A DNA stretch of 64,000 nt. Origin: Adhaeribacter rhizoryzae. GTDB lineage: Bacteria; Bacteroidota; Bacteroidia; Cytophagales; Hymenobacteraceae. Every line of letters begins with the position of its first letter. Within the stretch, counting starts at the first letter, position 1. The notes beneath the pieces are model-generated. The model had not been told where the DNA came from and did no database searches. It saw nothing but the letters and a program-made list of their open reading frames with translations. The DNA is taken from contig NZ_VWSF01000021.1 in assembly GCF_008629685.1 (NCBI RefSeq), positions 1 to 64,000 on the forward strand. Reading direction: 5' to 3'. Shown here piece after piece: positions 44,889 to 53,658 of the stretch. A program made the translations under genes and the position numbers.

Positions 44889-47882
44889 ATGAAACAATTA
44901 AAAAAATTATTGCTGCCCACGCTGGGTTGTTTCATCCTGCTATTGGCCTGTAACCGGTCGCCGCTGGGGAAAACCGAAAGGCCGCAGGAAGCCTGGGTAA
45001 TTCGGTCGGTGCTGGACCTGAAACCCCGTATGCTGAGCGTTGCGCTCGACACTAATTTATGGATTGCTTACAACACCCAAACCGCCGGTTTGTACAAAGC
45101 CTGGAAGGGCGGGATTAATTTCGACGGCCCGGTTTACACTTCGGCCCACGGTCCGCAGCCTACTTCTGTTGGGGTAGCTTATTTACAGGAGCCCGACAGT
45201 ATTCCGTGGCGGGTTGTTACGAACGGAACCGCTGTTATTCCGGAAGTAACTTACAAAGGCCATGCTATTGATGATAATAAAGTTACCTTAACTTACACTT
45301 TAACCGCTAACGGTAAAAATATTACGGTAACCGAAAAGCCGGAATTTGTAAAGCAGGATAACGGTAAAATTGGCTTTGAACGGATATTTACTACGGAAGG
45401 CGTTCCTGCTGGTTCGCAAATAATCCTGAAAACGCGTTTTGCTTCGCTTGCTTCCGAAAACGATTTCGAAACCAACGGCAAATTTAATCCCGGCCGAAAA
45501 GAAATTGAAACGGTGGGGCAAAAACAATTTCAGCTAATTTCCGGCGACCTGGTTTTAAATAATAACGCCGAAACCAAAATCACCTTAAACCTGACGCCCA
45601 AACCAGCCGTGGAGGCACCTACCCAGGAAAAATTACAGGGCGAAGAAGCCGTGGCGGCTTTAATGGCCAAAAGCGATTGTAATACCTGCCATAACCGCGA
45701 CGTAAAAACCGTGGGACCAGCCTATAAATCTATTGCGGAAAAATACGAGAACAACAAGCAAAACCTGGATGCCTTGGTAACAAAAGTAATATTAGGCGGT
45801 GCGGGTAATTGGGGCGAAATCCCGATGACACCCCACCCTAACTTGCCCCGCGAAGATGCCGCTACCATGGTTTCTTATATTCTGGCTCTGGATTCGGGCA
45901 CAGAGGTTAAGAAAGTAACCACCAACCTAATGCCCAAAATTGATTTTCAGGTACAACGGGACACCCTGAATCCCAGTAAAATGGCGACAACCGCCGAAAA
46001 GCCCGGCGTAGCTTTAAATGCTTACCAGTTTGTAGAACCCGTAAAAGATTTTCCGGAACTAACCGACGAAATGTTGCCGGTATTTTCCGGTTCTATTAAT
46101 GCCCTGCACCTAGATGAAAACGACTTTGGCGATTTAAAAGATAATTTCATCATCCGGGCTACGGGTTCAATTCAAATGGATAAAACTACCAATGTGGTGC
46201 TGCGCCTGGTTTCCGACGACGGCGCGCGGCTTTACATCCAGGACAAATTAATTATTGATAACAGCGGCGCCCACCCCATGGAAGCCGTAGACGGCGAAAT
46301 AATATTGAAAGCCGGCAAAACACCTTTCCGGATCGATTATTACCAGGGTGGTGGTGGCAAAGGCTTATCGCTGCAGTGGCGGCCGTACGGCGCCAAAGAA
46401 TTTACCGTTGTTCCGCCAACCGCCTTGTCTTTCAAAGGTTCCGACATCAAGAAAACCCAGGCTTCGCCAGTAGTGGTAAACAAAGATGCTACGCCCGGCG
46501 ATACGCATCCGTTGGAAGCGGTGCACCCAAGCTTTACGTTAGCCCAAGCCCGCCCCAAAGATTTTAAACCCAAAGTAGGCGGTATGGATTTTCTGCCGGA
46601 TGGCCGTTTGGTGGTAAGCACCTGGGATTCGCTGGGTTCGGTGTTTGTGCTGGATGGCGTACAGGGAAAAAACCCCGAAGCTATTAAAGTAAAACGGATT
46701 GCTTTTGGCCTGGCCGAGCCTTTGGGCATTAAAGTAGTAGACGGCGATATTTACGTGATGCAGAAACAGGAACTCACCCGCCTGGTTGACACGAACAAAG
46801 ACGATATTATCGACGAGTACCAAACGGTGTGTAACGGCTGGAAAGTATCGGCTAACTTCCACGAGTTTGCGTTTGGCCTGGTTTACAAAGACGGTTATTT
46901 CTACGGCACGTTAGCCACGGCTATTAACCCGGGCGGGGCCAGCACCAAGCCGCAAATTCCGGACCGGGGCAAAGTGGTAAAAATATCGAAAAAAGACGGC
47001 ACATTCGAGCTGGTTTCCAGTGGGCTCCGAACGCCCAACGGCATCGGTTTTGGCGTAGACAACGAAATATTTATTGCCGACAACCAGGGCGATTGGTTAC
47101 CCGCCAGCAAAATCGTACACTTCCAGGAAGGCAAATGGTACGGTTCCCGTTCCGTAGATTTTGAAGGCACCGCCAGTAAAACCGAAATGCCCCCGGTAGT
47201 TTGGTTGCCCCAGGATGAAATTGGCAATTCGCCGAGCCAGCCTACTAAACTTAATGTAGGGCCTTATAAAAATCAGATGATTCACGGCGAAGTAACCCAC
47301 GGCGGTATTAAGCGGGTTTACGCCGAAAAAGTAAATGACGCTTACCAAGGCGTAGTATTTAGGTTTACCCAAGGTTTGGAAGCCGGCGTTAACCGCTTGG
47401 TTTGGGGACCAGATAATGCGCTTTACATAGGCGGTGTGGGTTCTACGGGTAACTGGGGGCACACCGGCAAACTAAAATACGGTTTGCAGCGACTTACCTT
47501 CAACAACAAGCCTACTTTCGAGATGCTGGCCGTTAGAGCCAAACCAAACGGCGTAGAAATAGAATTTACCCAACCTTTAAAAGAAGGAACCGGCGTTAAC
47601 GCCTCCGATTATACCATTAAGCAATGGTGGTATAAACCAACCGGCGAATACGGTGGCCCTAAACTAGATGAAAAAGACCTGACCATTAAATCTGTAAATG
47701 TATCTTCCGACCGCAAACGAGTACTACTGGAATTACCCGGCATGAAAGCCAAGCACGTAGTTTATATCCGGCTAAACCGCAAAACCTTAACCAGCAACAC
47801 CGGACTAAACCTTTGGTCTACGGAAGCCTGGTATACCATGAACAACATACCCACTGGCCCGGAAAAAACTGCTAGTAAATAA
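44889..47882 (+). CDS. Lipoprotein with cytochrome c, PA14 and beta-propeller domains
   Basis: The product has 997 residues with a lipobox Cys21 (LLLACNRSP). Residues about 35-235 form a beta-rich N-domain. A class I cytochrome c follows (about 248-335) with Cys264-x-x-Cys267-His268 (CNTCH) and a probable axial Met313 (PMTPH). A PA14 domain covers about 370-515 (VLRLVSDDGARLYIQDKLI). The C-terminal part (about 545-930) is a sorbosone-dehydrogenase/NHL-like propeller (GGMDFLPDGRLVVSTWD, LRTPNGIGFGVDNEIFIADNQ). The order suggests a surface or periplasmic dehydrogenase that hands electrons to its own haem while the PA14 domain binds carbohydrate. Cofactor and substrate are unknown. A terminator follows. 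Confidence 0.88.
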   Translation: MKQLKKLLLPTLGCFILLLACNRSPLGKTERPQEAWVIRSVLDLKPRMLSVALDTNLWIAYNTQTAGLYKAWKGGINFDGPVYTSAHGPQPTSVGVAYLQEPDSIPWRVVTNGTAVIPEVTYKGHAIDDNKVTLTYTLTANGKNITVTEKPEFVKQDNGKIGFERIFTTEGVPAGSQIILKTRFASLASENDFETNGKFNPGRKEIETVGQKQFQLISGDLVLNNNAETKITLNLTPKPAVEAPTQEKLQGEEAVAALMAKSDCNTCHNRDVKTVGPAYKSIAEKYENNKQNLDALVTKVILGGAGNWGEIPMTPHPNLPREDAATMVSYILALDSGTEVKKVTTNLMPKIDFQVQRDTLNPSKMATTAEKPGVALNAYQFVEPVKDFPELTDEMLPVFSGSINALHLDENDFGDLKDNFIIRATGSIQMDKTTNVVLRLVSDDGARLYIQDKLIIDNSGAHPMEAVDGEIILKAGKTPFRIDYYQGGGGKGLSLQWRPYGAKEFTVVPPTALSFKGSDIKKTQASPVVVNKDATPGDTHPLEAVHPSFTLAQARPKDFKPKVGGMDFLPDGRLVVSTWDSLGSVFVLDGVQGKNPEAIKVKRIAFGLAEPLGIKVVDGDIYVMQKQELTRLVDTNKDDIIDEYQTVCNGWKVSANFHEFAFGLVYKDGYFYGTLATAINPGGASTKPQIPDRGKVVKISKKDGTFELVSSGLRTPNGIGFGVDNEIFIADNQGDWLPASKIVHFQEGKWYGSRSVDFEGTASKTEMPPVVWLPQDEIGNSPSQPTKLNVGPYKNQMIHGEVTHGGIKRVYAEKVNDAYQGVVFRFTQGLEAGVNRLVWGPDNALYIGGVGSTGNWGHTGKLKYGLQRLTFNNKPTFEMLAVRAKPNGVEIEFTQPLKEGTGVNASDYTIKQWWYKPTGEYGGPKLDEKDLTIKSVNVSSDRKRVLLELPGMKAKHVVYIRLNRKTLTSNTGLNLWSTEAWYTMNNIPTGPEKTASK

Positions 47883-47911
47883 AAAAGAAATTATTTCCGG
47901 AACAGTAAAGT

Positions 47912-47945
47912 AAACCCCGTCTTAGCTGCTAGTTAAGACGGGTTT
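47912..47945 (+). terminator. Terminator of the cytochrome c gene
   Basis: AAACCCCGTCTTA and TAAGACGGGTTT pair with one bulged C around an 8-nt loop, followed by CGTTTTTAA. It starts 30 bp after the stop codon. Confidence 0.75.
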
Positions 47946-48073
47946 CGTTTTTAATAACGATAAAATTTAAGAGGAGGAAAATGGTACAAGAGCAAAAATA
48001 TTCTATTCAGAAGCCGTTTTACTTTAAATTATAATTTATAAATTTTTATTCCGGTGAGCCCACTCCTGTCCTC

Positions 48074-48137
48074 TTGAGCTGGTTGAAGAGTTCATTACAA
48101 TCTATAATATTAAATTTAGCTATTTCAACATGTTTAA
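48074..48137. repeat. Degenerate family A element
   Basis: The left arm TTGAGCTGGTTGAA (48074-48087) and the right arm TAGCTATTTCAACATG (from 48117) resemble the arms of the elements at 2111 and 7848 (TTGAGCTTGTTGAAATAGCTA). Pairing is imperfect. It lies between convergent genes. Confidence 0.4.
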
Positions 48138-48216
48138 TCAGAAACAGTAATTTAAGCACGTTAACTCATTGACAGCTTTAAATAACTGCCGATAATATAA
48201 ATATTATAAAATTCAG

Positions 48217-48267
48217 AAAAAGAAAAGCCCGGCTGCAGGTATTTTACCCAGCCGAGCTTTTCTTTTT
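48217..48267 (-). terminator. Terminator of the NDH-2 gene
   Basis: AAAAAGAAAAGCCCGGCTG (48217-48235) pairs with 48249-48267 with one mismatch (CCCGG against CCGAG) around a 13-nt loop. On the minus strand it follows the NDH-2 stop by about 50 bp and ends in a U-rich run. Confidence 0.8.
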
Positions 48268-48316
48268 TACTTTAAAGATATAACGTATTTACACGAGCCT
48301 TCTTAGCCCAATCTGG

Positions 48317-49660
48317 CTAATCCATTCGTTGGAGTTTAATAAATTCCTGCCCTTGTTTATCGTCTTTGCGCACAAAAGCCCGGATAATCAGGCGAGTGCC
48401 GCGTTCGTAGGTAAAGAACCGGTAAACCCAGTTAATAAGTACCACCAGTTTGTTCCGGAACCCGATGAGGTAATAAATGTGCACAAACAACCAAGCCATC
48501 CAGGCAATGAAACCGCCTAAATGCACATTTTTCGGCAAGTCGGCTACGGCTCGGTTCCGGCCAATAATGGCCAGCGAACCTTTATCAAAATATTCAAAGG
48601 GTTCGTAGGTTTCGCCGCGGAGCAACCGTTTAAAGTTTTTGGCTAAGTGCTGGCCTTGCTGAATGGCGGGTTGCGCCACGCCCGGGTGCCCATTCGGAAA
48701 TAAATCGGTCGTCATTTTGGCAATATCGCCAATGGCAAAAATATCAGTAAAGCCTTGTACCTGGTTAAACCGGTTAACAATATATTTACCGCGTTCTACA
48801 GTTTCGGGTGGCATGCCTTCGATGGTAGCACCCGCTACCCCAGCGGCCCACACCAAAGTCTGAGTCCGGATTTGTTCACCGCCTTTCAGCGTAACCACTT
48901 CGCCGTCGTAGGATTCTACCAAAGTTTTGAGCTTGATAATAATGCCCATTTCTTCCAGGTATTTGTGTGTTTTATGGCTCGATTCCGGCGACATAGGCGG
49001 CAAAACGCGGTCTAAACCCTCTACCAGGTAAATATTCATCTGGCTGAAATCCATACCGGGGTAATCGCCGGGCAAAATATGTTTTCGCATTTCGGCCAGC
49101 GAGCCGGCCATTTCTACGCCCGTTGGCCCGCCGCCCACAATTACAATATTTAGTAAACTTTGCCGCTTTTCCGGGTCTTTGGTCATGTTGGCCATTTCAA
49201 ACGATTGCAGCAATTGGCTCCGCAGGTTAAGCGCATCCGGAATTTGTTTCAGCGGAAAAGAATATTTTTTGATTTGCTCGTTGCCGAAGAAATTTGACTT
49301 GGTACCAGTAGCAATAACCAGGTAATCGTACCGCAAATCGCCAATTAAAGTAGTTATGGTTTTGCTTTCGGAGTTAATGCGGGTTACCCGAATGGGCCGG
49401 AAATGAAAATCCTCATAATCTTCGTCGAACATTTTGCGCAAAGGCTCGGCAATGGCATCGGGCTCCAGGCCAGCGGTAGCCACCTGGTATAAAAGCGGCC
49501 AGAAGCCGTGGTAATTTTGTTTGTTAAATAATACCACCTGAAAATCTTTACCCGATAATTTACGGGCCAGGTTAATGCCGCCAAAGCCGCCGCCAATAAT
49601 AACTACCCGGGGCTTGGTGGTATCGGGTATGTTAAGCGATAATTCTTCCAGTCTGAGCAT
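48317..49660 (-). CDS. ndh: Type II NADH dehydrogenase (NDH-2)
   Basis: The 447-residue protein has the FAD-binding motif RVVIIGGGFGGINLARKL (about 18-35), the NDH-2 block QNYHGFWPLLYQVATAGLEPDAI (quoted in part: FWPLLYQVATAGL), and the NAD-binding motif NIVIVGGGPTGVEMAGSL (about 167-185). It also has the second FAD contact TDIFAIGDIAKM near residue 305. The C-terminus has a hydrophobic stretch (IAWMAWLFVHIYYLIGF) for membrane association. It oxidises NADH and reduces quinone without pumping protons. It stands alone between convergent and divergent neighbours, with its own terminator. Length is normal. Confidence 0.93.
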   Translation of the reverse strand: MLRLEELSLNIPDTTKPRVVIIGGGFGGINLARKLSGKDFQVVLFNKQNYHGFWPLLYQVATAGLEPDAIAEPLRKMFDEDYEDFHFRPIRVTRINSESKTITTLIGDLRYDYLVIATGTKSNFFGNEQIKKYSFPLKQIPDALNLRSQLLQSFEMANMTKDPEKRQSLLNIVIVGGGPTGVEMAGSLAEMRKHILPGDYPGMDFSQMNIYLVEGLDRVLPPMSPESSHKTHKYLEEMGIIIKLKTLVESYDGEVVTLKGGEQIRTQTLVWAAGVAGATIEGMPPETVERGKYIVNRFNQVQGFTDIFAIGDIAKMTTDLFPNGHPGVAQPAIQQGQHLAKNFKRLLRGETYEPFEYFDKGSLAIIGRNRAVADLPKNVHLGGFIAWMAWLFVHIYYLIGFRNKLVVLINWVYRFFTYERGTRLIIRAFVRKDDKQGQEFIKLQRMD

Positions 49661-49830
49661 AAGTATGTGTACTGTTGGGAGCTGTTAGGTAAATATTAAA
49701 TATTTAGTTGCCGTTAGGGAATATTTTGTATTCTTCTGGGTAAAAACCTGTTTTGTTTATTTTTAATTGATTTTATCGCCCAATTAATTATTGATTACTG
49801 TTATTACGCGTTATCGTTGGAGTCCACACT

Positions 49831-49886
49831 TGTCATTCAGAAGGAAACTATTTAGCAAGTAACCCAATAGGTTCCTCTGGAATGAC
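49831..49886. repeat. Dispersed inverted-repeat element, family B copy 2
   Basis: TGTCATTCAGAAGGAAACTA (49831-49850) pairs imperfectly with CCAATAGGTTCCTCTGGAATGACA-type sequence ending at 49886; TGTCATTC is exact in both arms. The arm matches the element at 53550 (ATTCAGGAGGAAACTATTT). It lies in the 683-bp gap upstream of ndh, which has no coding frame. Confidence 0.65.
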
Positions 49887-50091
49887 AGACTTGGGATCTA
49901 AAGCCCAATTATATATTGTGTAGCAGCAGTTAAATCAGGTTATAAAAAATAATATTAAAATATAGTAATCCTATTTATTATGAGATTACCCCGGAAATAA
50001 AATAAAGTTTCAAGAAATAACAGCAGCCAATATTTTACACCGCCTATTTCTAATATGCTGTATACCTGTTCTGTTTTGGGCAGGTTGCTGC

Positions 50092-50205
50092 TAGTGCTCC
50101 GTCAAATTAAAAATTAGAAATTATGAATTGTGAATTATCATCAACTCGGCCAATAATATCTTATTGATAGATAAGTTTTCTAAACATTAATTTGGTGGAG
50201 CACTA
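50092..50205. mobile_element. 114-bp MITE-like element
   Basis: Terminal inverted repeats of 19 bp, TAGTGCTCCGTCAAATTAA (50092-50110) and TTAATTTGGTGGAGCACTA (50187-50205), match at 17 of 19 positions. The outer TA at each end could be a TA target duplication, as for IS630/Tc1-type elements. The interior is AT-rich without a frame. No transposase is in the window, so it would depend on one elsewhere. Confidence 0.6.
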
Positions 50206-50261
50206 ATTTCCGGCCGGAATGATAAAAAGGGCAGATTACTGTTCCGGGAAGCAAAATAAAA

Positions 50262-50291
50262 AGCCCTGCGGAGTTGTAAATCCGTCGGGCT
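50262..50291 (-). terminator. Terminator-like hairpin after the amidase gene
   Basis: AGCCCTGCGGA (50262-50272) pairs with TCCGTCGGGCT (50281-50291) with two central mismatches and an 8-nt loop. On the minus strand it lies about 50 bp after the amidase stop and is followed by TTTTTATTTT. Confidence 0.65.
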
Positions 50292-50343
50292 CATTACTTA
50301 AGAATAATTAAAAAAAGAAAGATGCCTGGTGCTAGGCGTTGCT

Positions 50344-51975
50344 TTAAGATAATGCCGCAGAAGCCTTAAAGGTGGGCAATACCCGGTTTTTAGAAGCTTG
50401 TTCGTAGGCATAAGCCAGTTTTAATAATTCGCCTTCGGTGTAAGCGGTGCTAAAAAAAGAAAGGCCAATAGGTAAGCCCTGTACCAAGCCCAGCGGTACG
50501 GTAATGTGCGGATAACCCGAAATAGCCGCCGGCGAGGTAAAGCCATAGCCGGTAGAATAATCGCCGTTTATTAAATCTATGCACCAAGGCGGACCGTACG
50601 TAGGACCCGAAATTGCATCTAATTTATGTTCCCGCAACAGGTTGTCGATGGTTTTACGGGAAATCGTCAGGTTTTTCTGTAAGGCTTCTTGGTATTTGGG
50701 GCTGGTTAGGTCCCCGAGTTTTTCGGAGCTTTCGAGAATTTCCTGCTTAAAATAAGGCATGGCTTTGGCCTCGTTTTCTTTGTTAAACGCAATCAGTTGC
50801 GCCAGCGATTTTACCTTGCCGTTGGCTTTCGCCAAATATTTATTCAGGCCATCTTTAAATTCGTATTGCAGCACTTCAAATTCAGTTTCGCCTAGTTCGC
50901 GCATTTTTTTCATTATTTCTACTTCCACCACCGTAGCGCCTTTGCTTTTTAACAAGTCAAGCGCTTTCTGCAACAAGGTATCAATGCCCGGATGACCTTG
51001 CAAAAAAGATTTTTCTACCCCGATTCTTTTGCCTTGTAAGCCGTTGGCGTCCAGGAATTGCGTGTAATCCGGTTGTATTTTGCCTTCGCTTTCTTGCGTA
51101 ACGGCATCGGCGGGGTCGAGGCCGGTTAAGAAGCTGAGTAAAATGGCGGTATCGCGTACGGTTCTGGTCATAGGCCCGGCCGTATCTTGCGTTTGCGAAA
51201 TAGGAATAATACCCGAACGGCTCACTAAACCTACGGTTGGTTTCAGGCCTACTATACCATTTACCGAAGCCGGACAAACCACCGAGCCGTCGGTTTCGGT
51301 ACCAACCGCCACTACGCACAAATTAGCCGCTACCACCACGCCCGAGCCCGAACTAGACCCGCAAGGCGTACGGTCCAACACGTACGGGTTGCGCGTTTGC
51401 CCACCCCGGCTGCTCCAGCCGCTCGTAGACCGCGTTGACCGGAAATTCGCCCACTCGCTCAAGTTGGTTTTACCCAAAATAACGGCACCAGCCTCGCGCA
51501 GTTTTTTTACAATAAAAGCATCGTAGGTAGCTTTGTTATCGGCCAGCGCAATCGAGCCCGCCGAAGTAGACATTTTATCGGCTGTATCAATATTATCTTT
51601 TATCAGCACCGGAATGCCGTGCAGCGGGCCGCGTACTTTGCCGTTTTTCCTTTCCTGATCCAGAGCATCGGCAATATTTAAAGCATCCGGATTTATTTCA
51701 ATTACCGAGTTTAGCTTGGGTCCGTTTTTATCGATGGCTTCAATCCGGTCCAGGTACAGTTGCGTAATAGACCGGGAAGAATATTCGCCGTTTTGCATTT
51801 TTCCCTGCAAATCCGCAATGGTGGCTTCGTTTAACTGGAAGTTATCAGCATCGTTGCTGGCGGTTTTTTCGGCCTGCTTTTGGCTGGTTGCCCCCGGATT
51901 ACAGGCTCCTACAGTAAGGGTTGATAACGTTAAACCAGCCAGGGAGCTATTTTTTAGAAAATTTCTTCGGTTCAT
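50344..51975 (-). CDS. Exported amidase (amidase signature family)
   Basis: The 543-residue protein starts with a Tat-type signal (NRRNFLKNSSLAGLTLSTL) ending in a lipobox-like VGACNPG. The amidase-signature triad is complete: Lys126 (PVLIKDNID), Ser207 (CGSSSGSG) and the nucleophile Ser231 (TDGSVVCPA). The 24-residue spacing between the two Ser matches malonamidase-type enzymes. It hydrolyses amide bonds; the substrate is not predictable (peptide amides, acylamides or similar). Tat export with a lipid anchor places it in the periplasm. It is divergent from the amidohydrolase gene 150 bp away, so the two may share control. Confidence 0.9.
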   Translation of the reverse strand: MNRRNFLKNSSLAGLTLSTLTVGACNPGATSQKQAEKTASNDADNFQLNEATIADLQGKMQNGEYSSRSITQLYLDRIEAIDKNGPKLNSVIEINPDALNIADALDQERKNGKVRGPLHGIPVLIKDNIDTADKMSTSAGSIALADNKATYDAFIVKKLREAGAVILGKTNLSEWANFRSTRSTSGWSSRGGQTRNPYVLDRTPCGSSSGSGVVVAANLCVVAVGTETDGSVVCPASVNGIVGLKPTVGLVSRSGIIPISQTQDTAGPMTRTVRDTAILLSFLTGLDPADAVTQESEGKIQPDYTQFLDANGLQGKRIGVEKSFLQGHPGIDTLLQKALDLLKSKGATVVEVEIMKKMRELGETEFEVLQYEFKDGLNKYLAKANGKVKSLAQLIAFNKENEAKAMPYFKQEILESSEKLGDLTSPKYQEALQKNLTISRKTIDNLLREHKLDAISGPTYGPPWCIDLINGDYSTGYGFTSPAAISGYPHITVPLGLVQGLPIGLSFFSTAYTEGELLKLAYAYEQASKNRVLPTFKASAALS

Positions 51976-52124
51976 GGTTGCTGTTTTACTAAAGATAAAG
52001 AATAATTAGTTTCGGTATAACCTAAACCACCTGCGGCTACATAATTTTAATATCCGGCTAAATACTATTACATTTAATAAGCTGATTAGCTGTTATTTTT
52101 TTACCTAACCCAAAATAACCAGTT

Positions 52125-53489
52125 ATGAGATATTGTTGCATTTTAATATTTTGCCTGATTCAATTCCAGGTAAATGGTCAGGGAACAGCTTCGGTAAAGC
52201 AAGGCGAAGTAGTTTTCCGGAACGTAAACGTAATACCCATGGATCAGGAACGGGTGTTAGCTAACCAGACCGTAGTGGTAAAAGATGGCAAAATTACTTA
52301 TGTGGGCGAGGCCAAAAACGCGAAATACGGCAAAGCGGCCACCCTGGTAGAAGCCAAAGGCAAATATTTAATGCCAGGTTTAGCCGAAATGCACGCCCAC
52401 GTACCGCCCGTAGATAACCTGGAACCCATGAAAGAAGTTTTAATGTTGTTTGCGGCCAACGGCATTACCACCATTCGGGGCATGCTGGGGCACCCGCGCC
52501 ACCTGGAACTGCGCAGTAAAATTAACAGCGGCGAAATATTAGGCCCTCATTTTTATACCACCGGTCCGTCGTTTAGCGGGCAAAGCGTGAAAACCCCGGA
52601 GCAAGCCACCAGTATGGTGCGGCAGCAGAAAGCAGCCGGCTATAATTATTTAAAACTGCATCCCGGCCTTACCCTCGAAACGTTTGATGCCATGGCCCAA
52701 ACGGCCAAAGAAGTAAATATTCCGTTTGTGGGGCACGTTTCTTTTGATGTGGGTATCTGGCGGGCCATTAATGCCGGTTATTCTTCTATCGATCACTTGG
52801 ATGGTTTTATTGAAGGTTTGGTACCGGGGATCGATAGTATGAAACAGGAACAGGTGGGTTTATTTGGCATGTTTGTGGCCGATAAAGTAGATACTACCCG
52901 CATAACCAAATTAATGCAAGGATTAAAAGCTAAAAATATTTGGGTAGTGCCTACGCAAGCCCTGGCCGAACGGTGGTTTGCGCCCGTAACCGTAGAGCAG
53001 TTTAGTAAAGCCCCCGAAATGGTTTACATGGCGCCGGAAGTAAGACGCAATTGGGCTAATAGTAAAAAAAGCTTGCAGGCTAATCCGCAGTACAATGCTG
53101 CTAAAATGAAAGCATATATTCAATTGCGGCGAAAATTAATATTGGCTTGTCAGCGCAACGGCGTTGGGTTATTATTAGGCTGTGATGCGCCGCAAATATT
53201 TAACGTACCCGGTTTTTCTACGCACCAGGAACTTAAATATTTGGTAGATGCGGGCTTAACGCCCTACCAAGCCCTGCAAACCGGCACCGTTAACGTAGCT
53301 AAATATTTAAATCAGACAGGCAATGCAGGAATTATTAAGGTTGGAGCTGTTTCGGATTTAATATTGCTGGCCGGTAACCCGCTGCAAGATATTACCCAAA
53401 CCCGCCGGATAGAAGGCGTCATGCTCGGCAATCGTTGGCTGCCCAAAACTTACCTGCAACAGCAATTACAAAAGTTGAAAAAGGGATAA
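52125..53489 (+). CDS. Secreted amidohydrolase (imidazolonepropionase-like)
   Basis: The 454-residue product has a signal peptide (MRYCCILIFCLIQFQVNGQG). The metallo-dependent hydrolase pattern is present: a small beta domain at the start, His90-x-His92 (EMHAHV), a Lys in the NYLKLHPG strand (candidate carboxylated or bridging residue), His in FVGHVSF and IDHLDGF, and an Asp in LLGCDAP. It belongs to the imidazolonepropionase-like/aryldialkylphosphatase-like branch of amidohydrolases with exported members that act on dipeptides or cyclic amides. Substrate unknown. It reads towards the PQQ-type dehydrogenase gene, with a long hairpin between them. Confidence 0.88.
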   Translation: MRYCCILIFCLIQFQVNGQGTASVKQGEVVFRNVNVIPMDQERVLANQTVVVKDGKITYVGEAKNAKYGKAATLVEAKGKYLMPGLAEMHAHVPPVDNLEPMKEVLMLFAANGITTIRGMLGHPRHLELRSKINSGEILGPHFYTTGPSFSGQSVKTPEQATSMVRQQKAAGYNYLKLHPGLTLETFDAMAQTAKEVNIPFVGHVSFDVGIWRAINAGYSSIDHLDGFIEGLVPGIDSMKQEQVGLFGMFVADKVDTTRITKLMQGLKAKNIWVVPTQALAERWFAPVTVEQFSKAPEMVYMAPEVRRNWANSKKSLQANPQYNAAKMKAYIQLRRKLILACQRNGVGLLLGCDAPQIFNVPGFSTHQELKYLVDAGLTPYQALQTGTVNVAKYLNQTGNAGIIKVGAVSDLILLAGNPLQDITQTRRIEGVMLGNRWLPKTYLQQQLQKLKKG

Positions 53490-53549
53490 TTTCCCCCTTA
53501 ACCAGAAGTAAAAAAATCAGGCAACAAGCCTAAGCAATTCACCAATGTT

Positions 53550-53598
53550 ATTCAGGAGGAAACTATTTGGCTATCTGCTAAATAGTTTCCTCCTGAAT
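53550..53598. repeat. Dispersed inverted-repeat element, family B copy 3 (likely bidirectional terminator)
   Basis: ATTCAGGAGGAAACTATTT (53550-53568) pairs perfectly over 19 bp with 53580-53598 around an 11-nt loop. It lies between the convergent amidohydrolase and sugar dehydrogenase genes, 60 bp from each stop. The arm is shared with the element at 49831. It lacks a clean U run, but a stem this stable should stop both transcripts. Confidence 0.75.
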
Positions 53599-53658
53599 GA
53601 TACGAATAGACTGCAATGGCAAATATTTTTTTTAACACTGTAATTATCCAAGGCCTAA

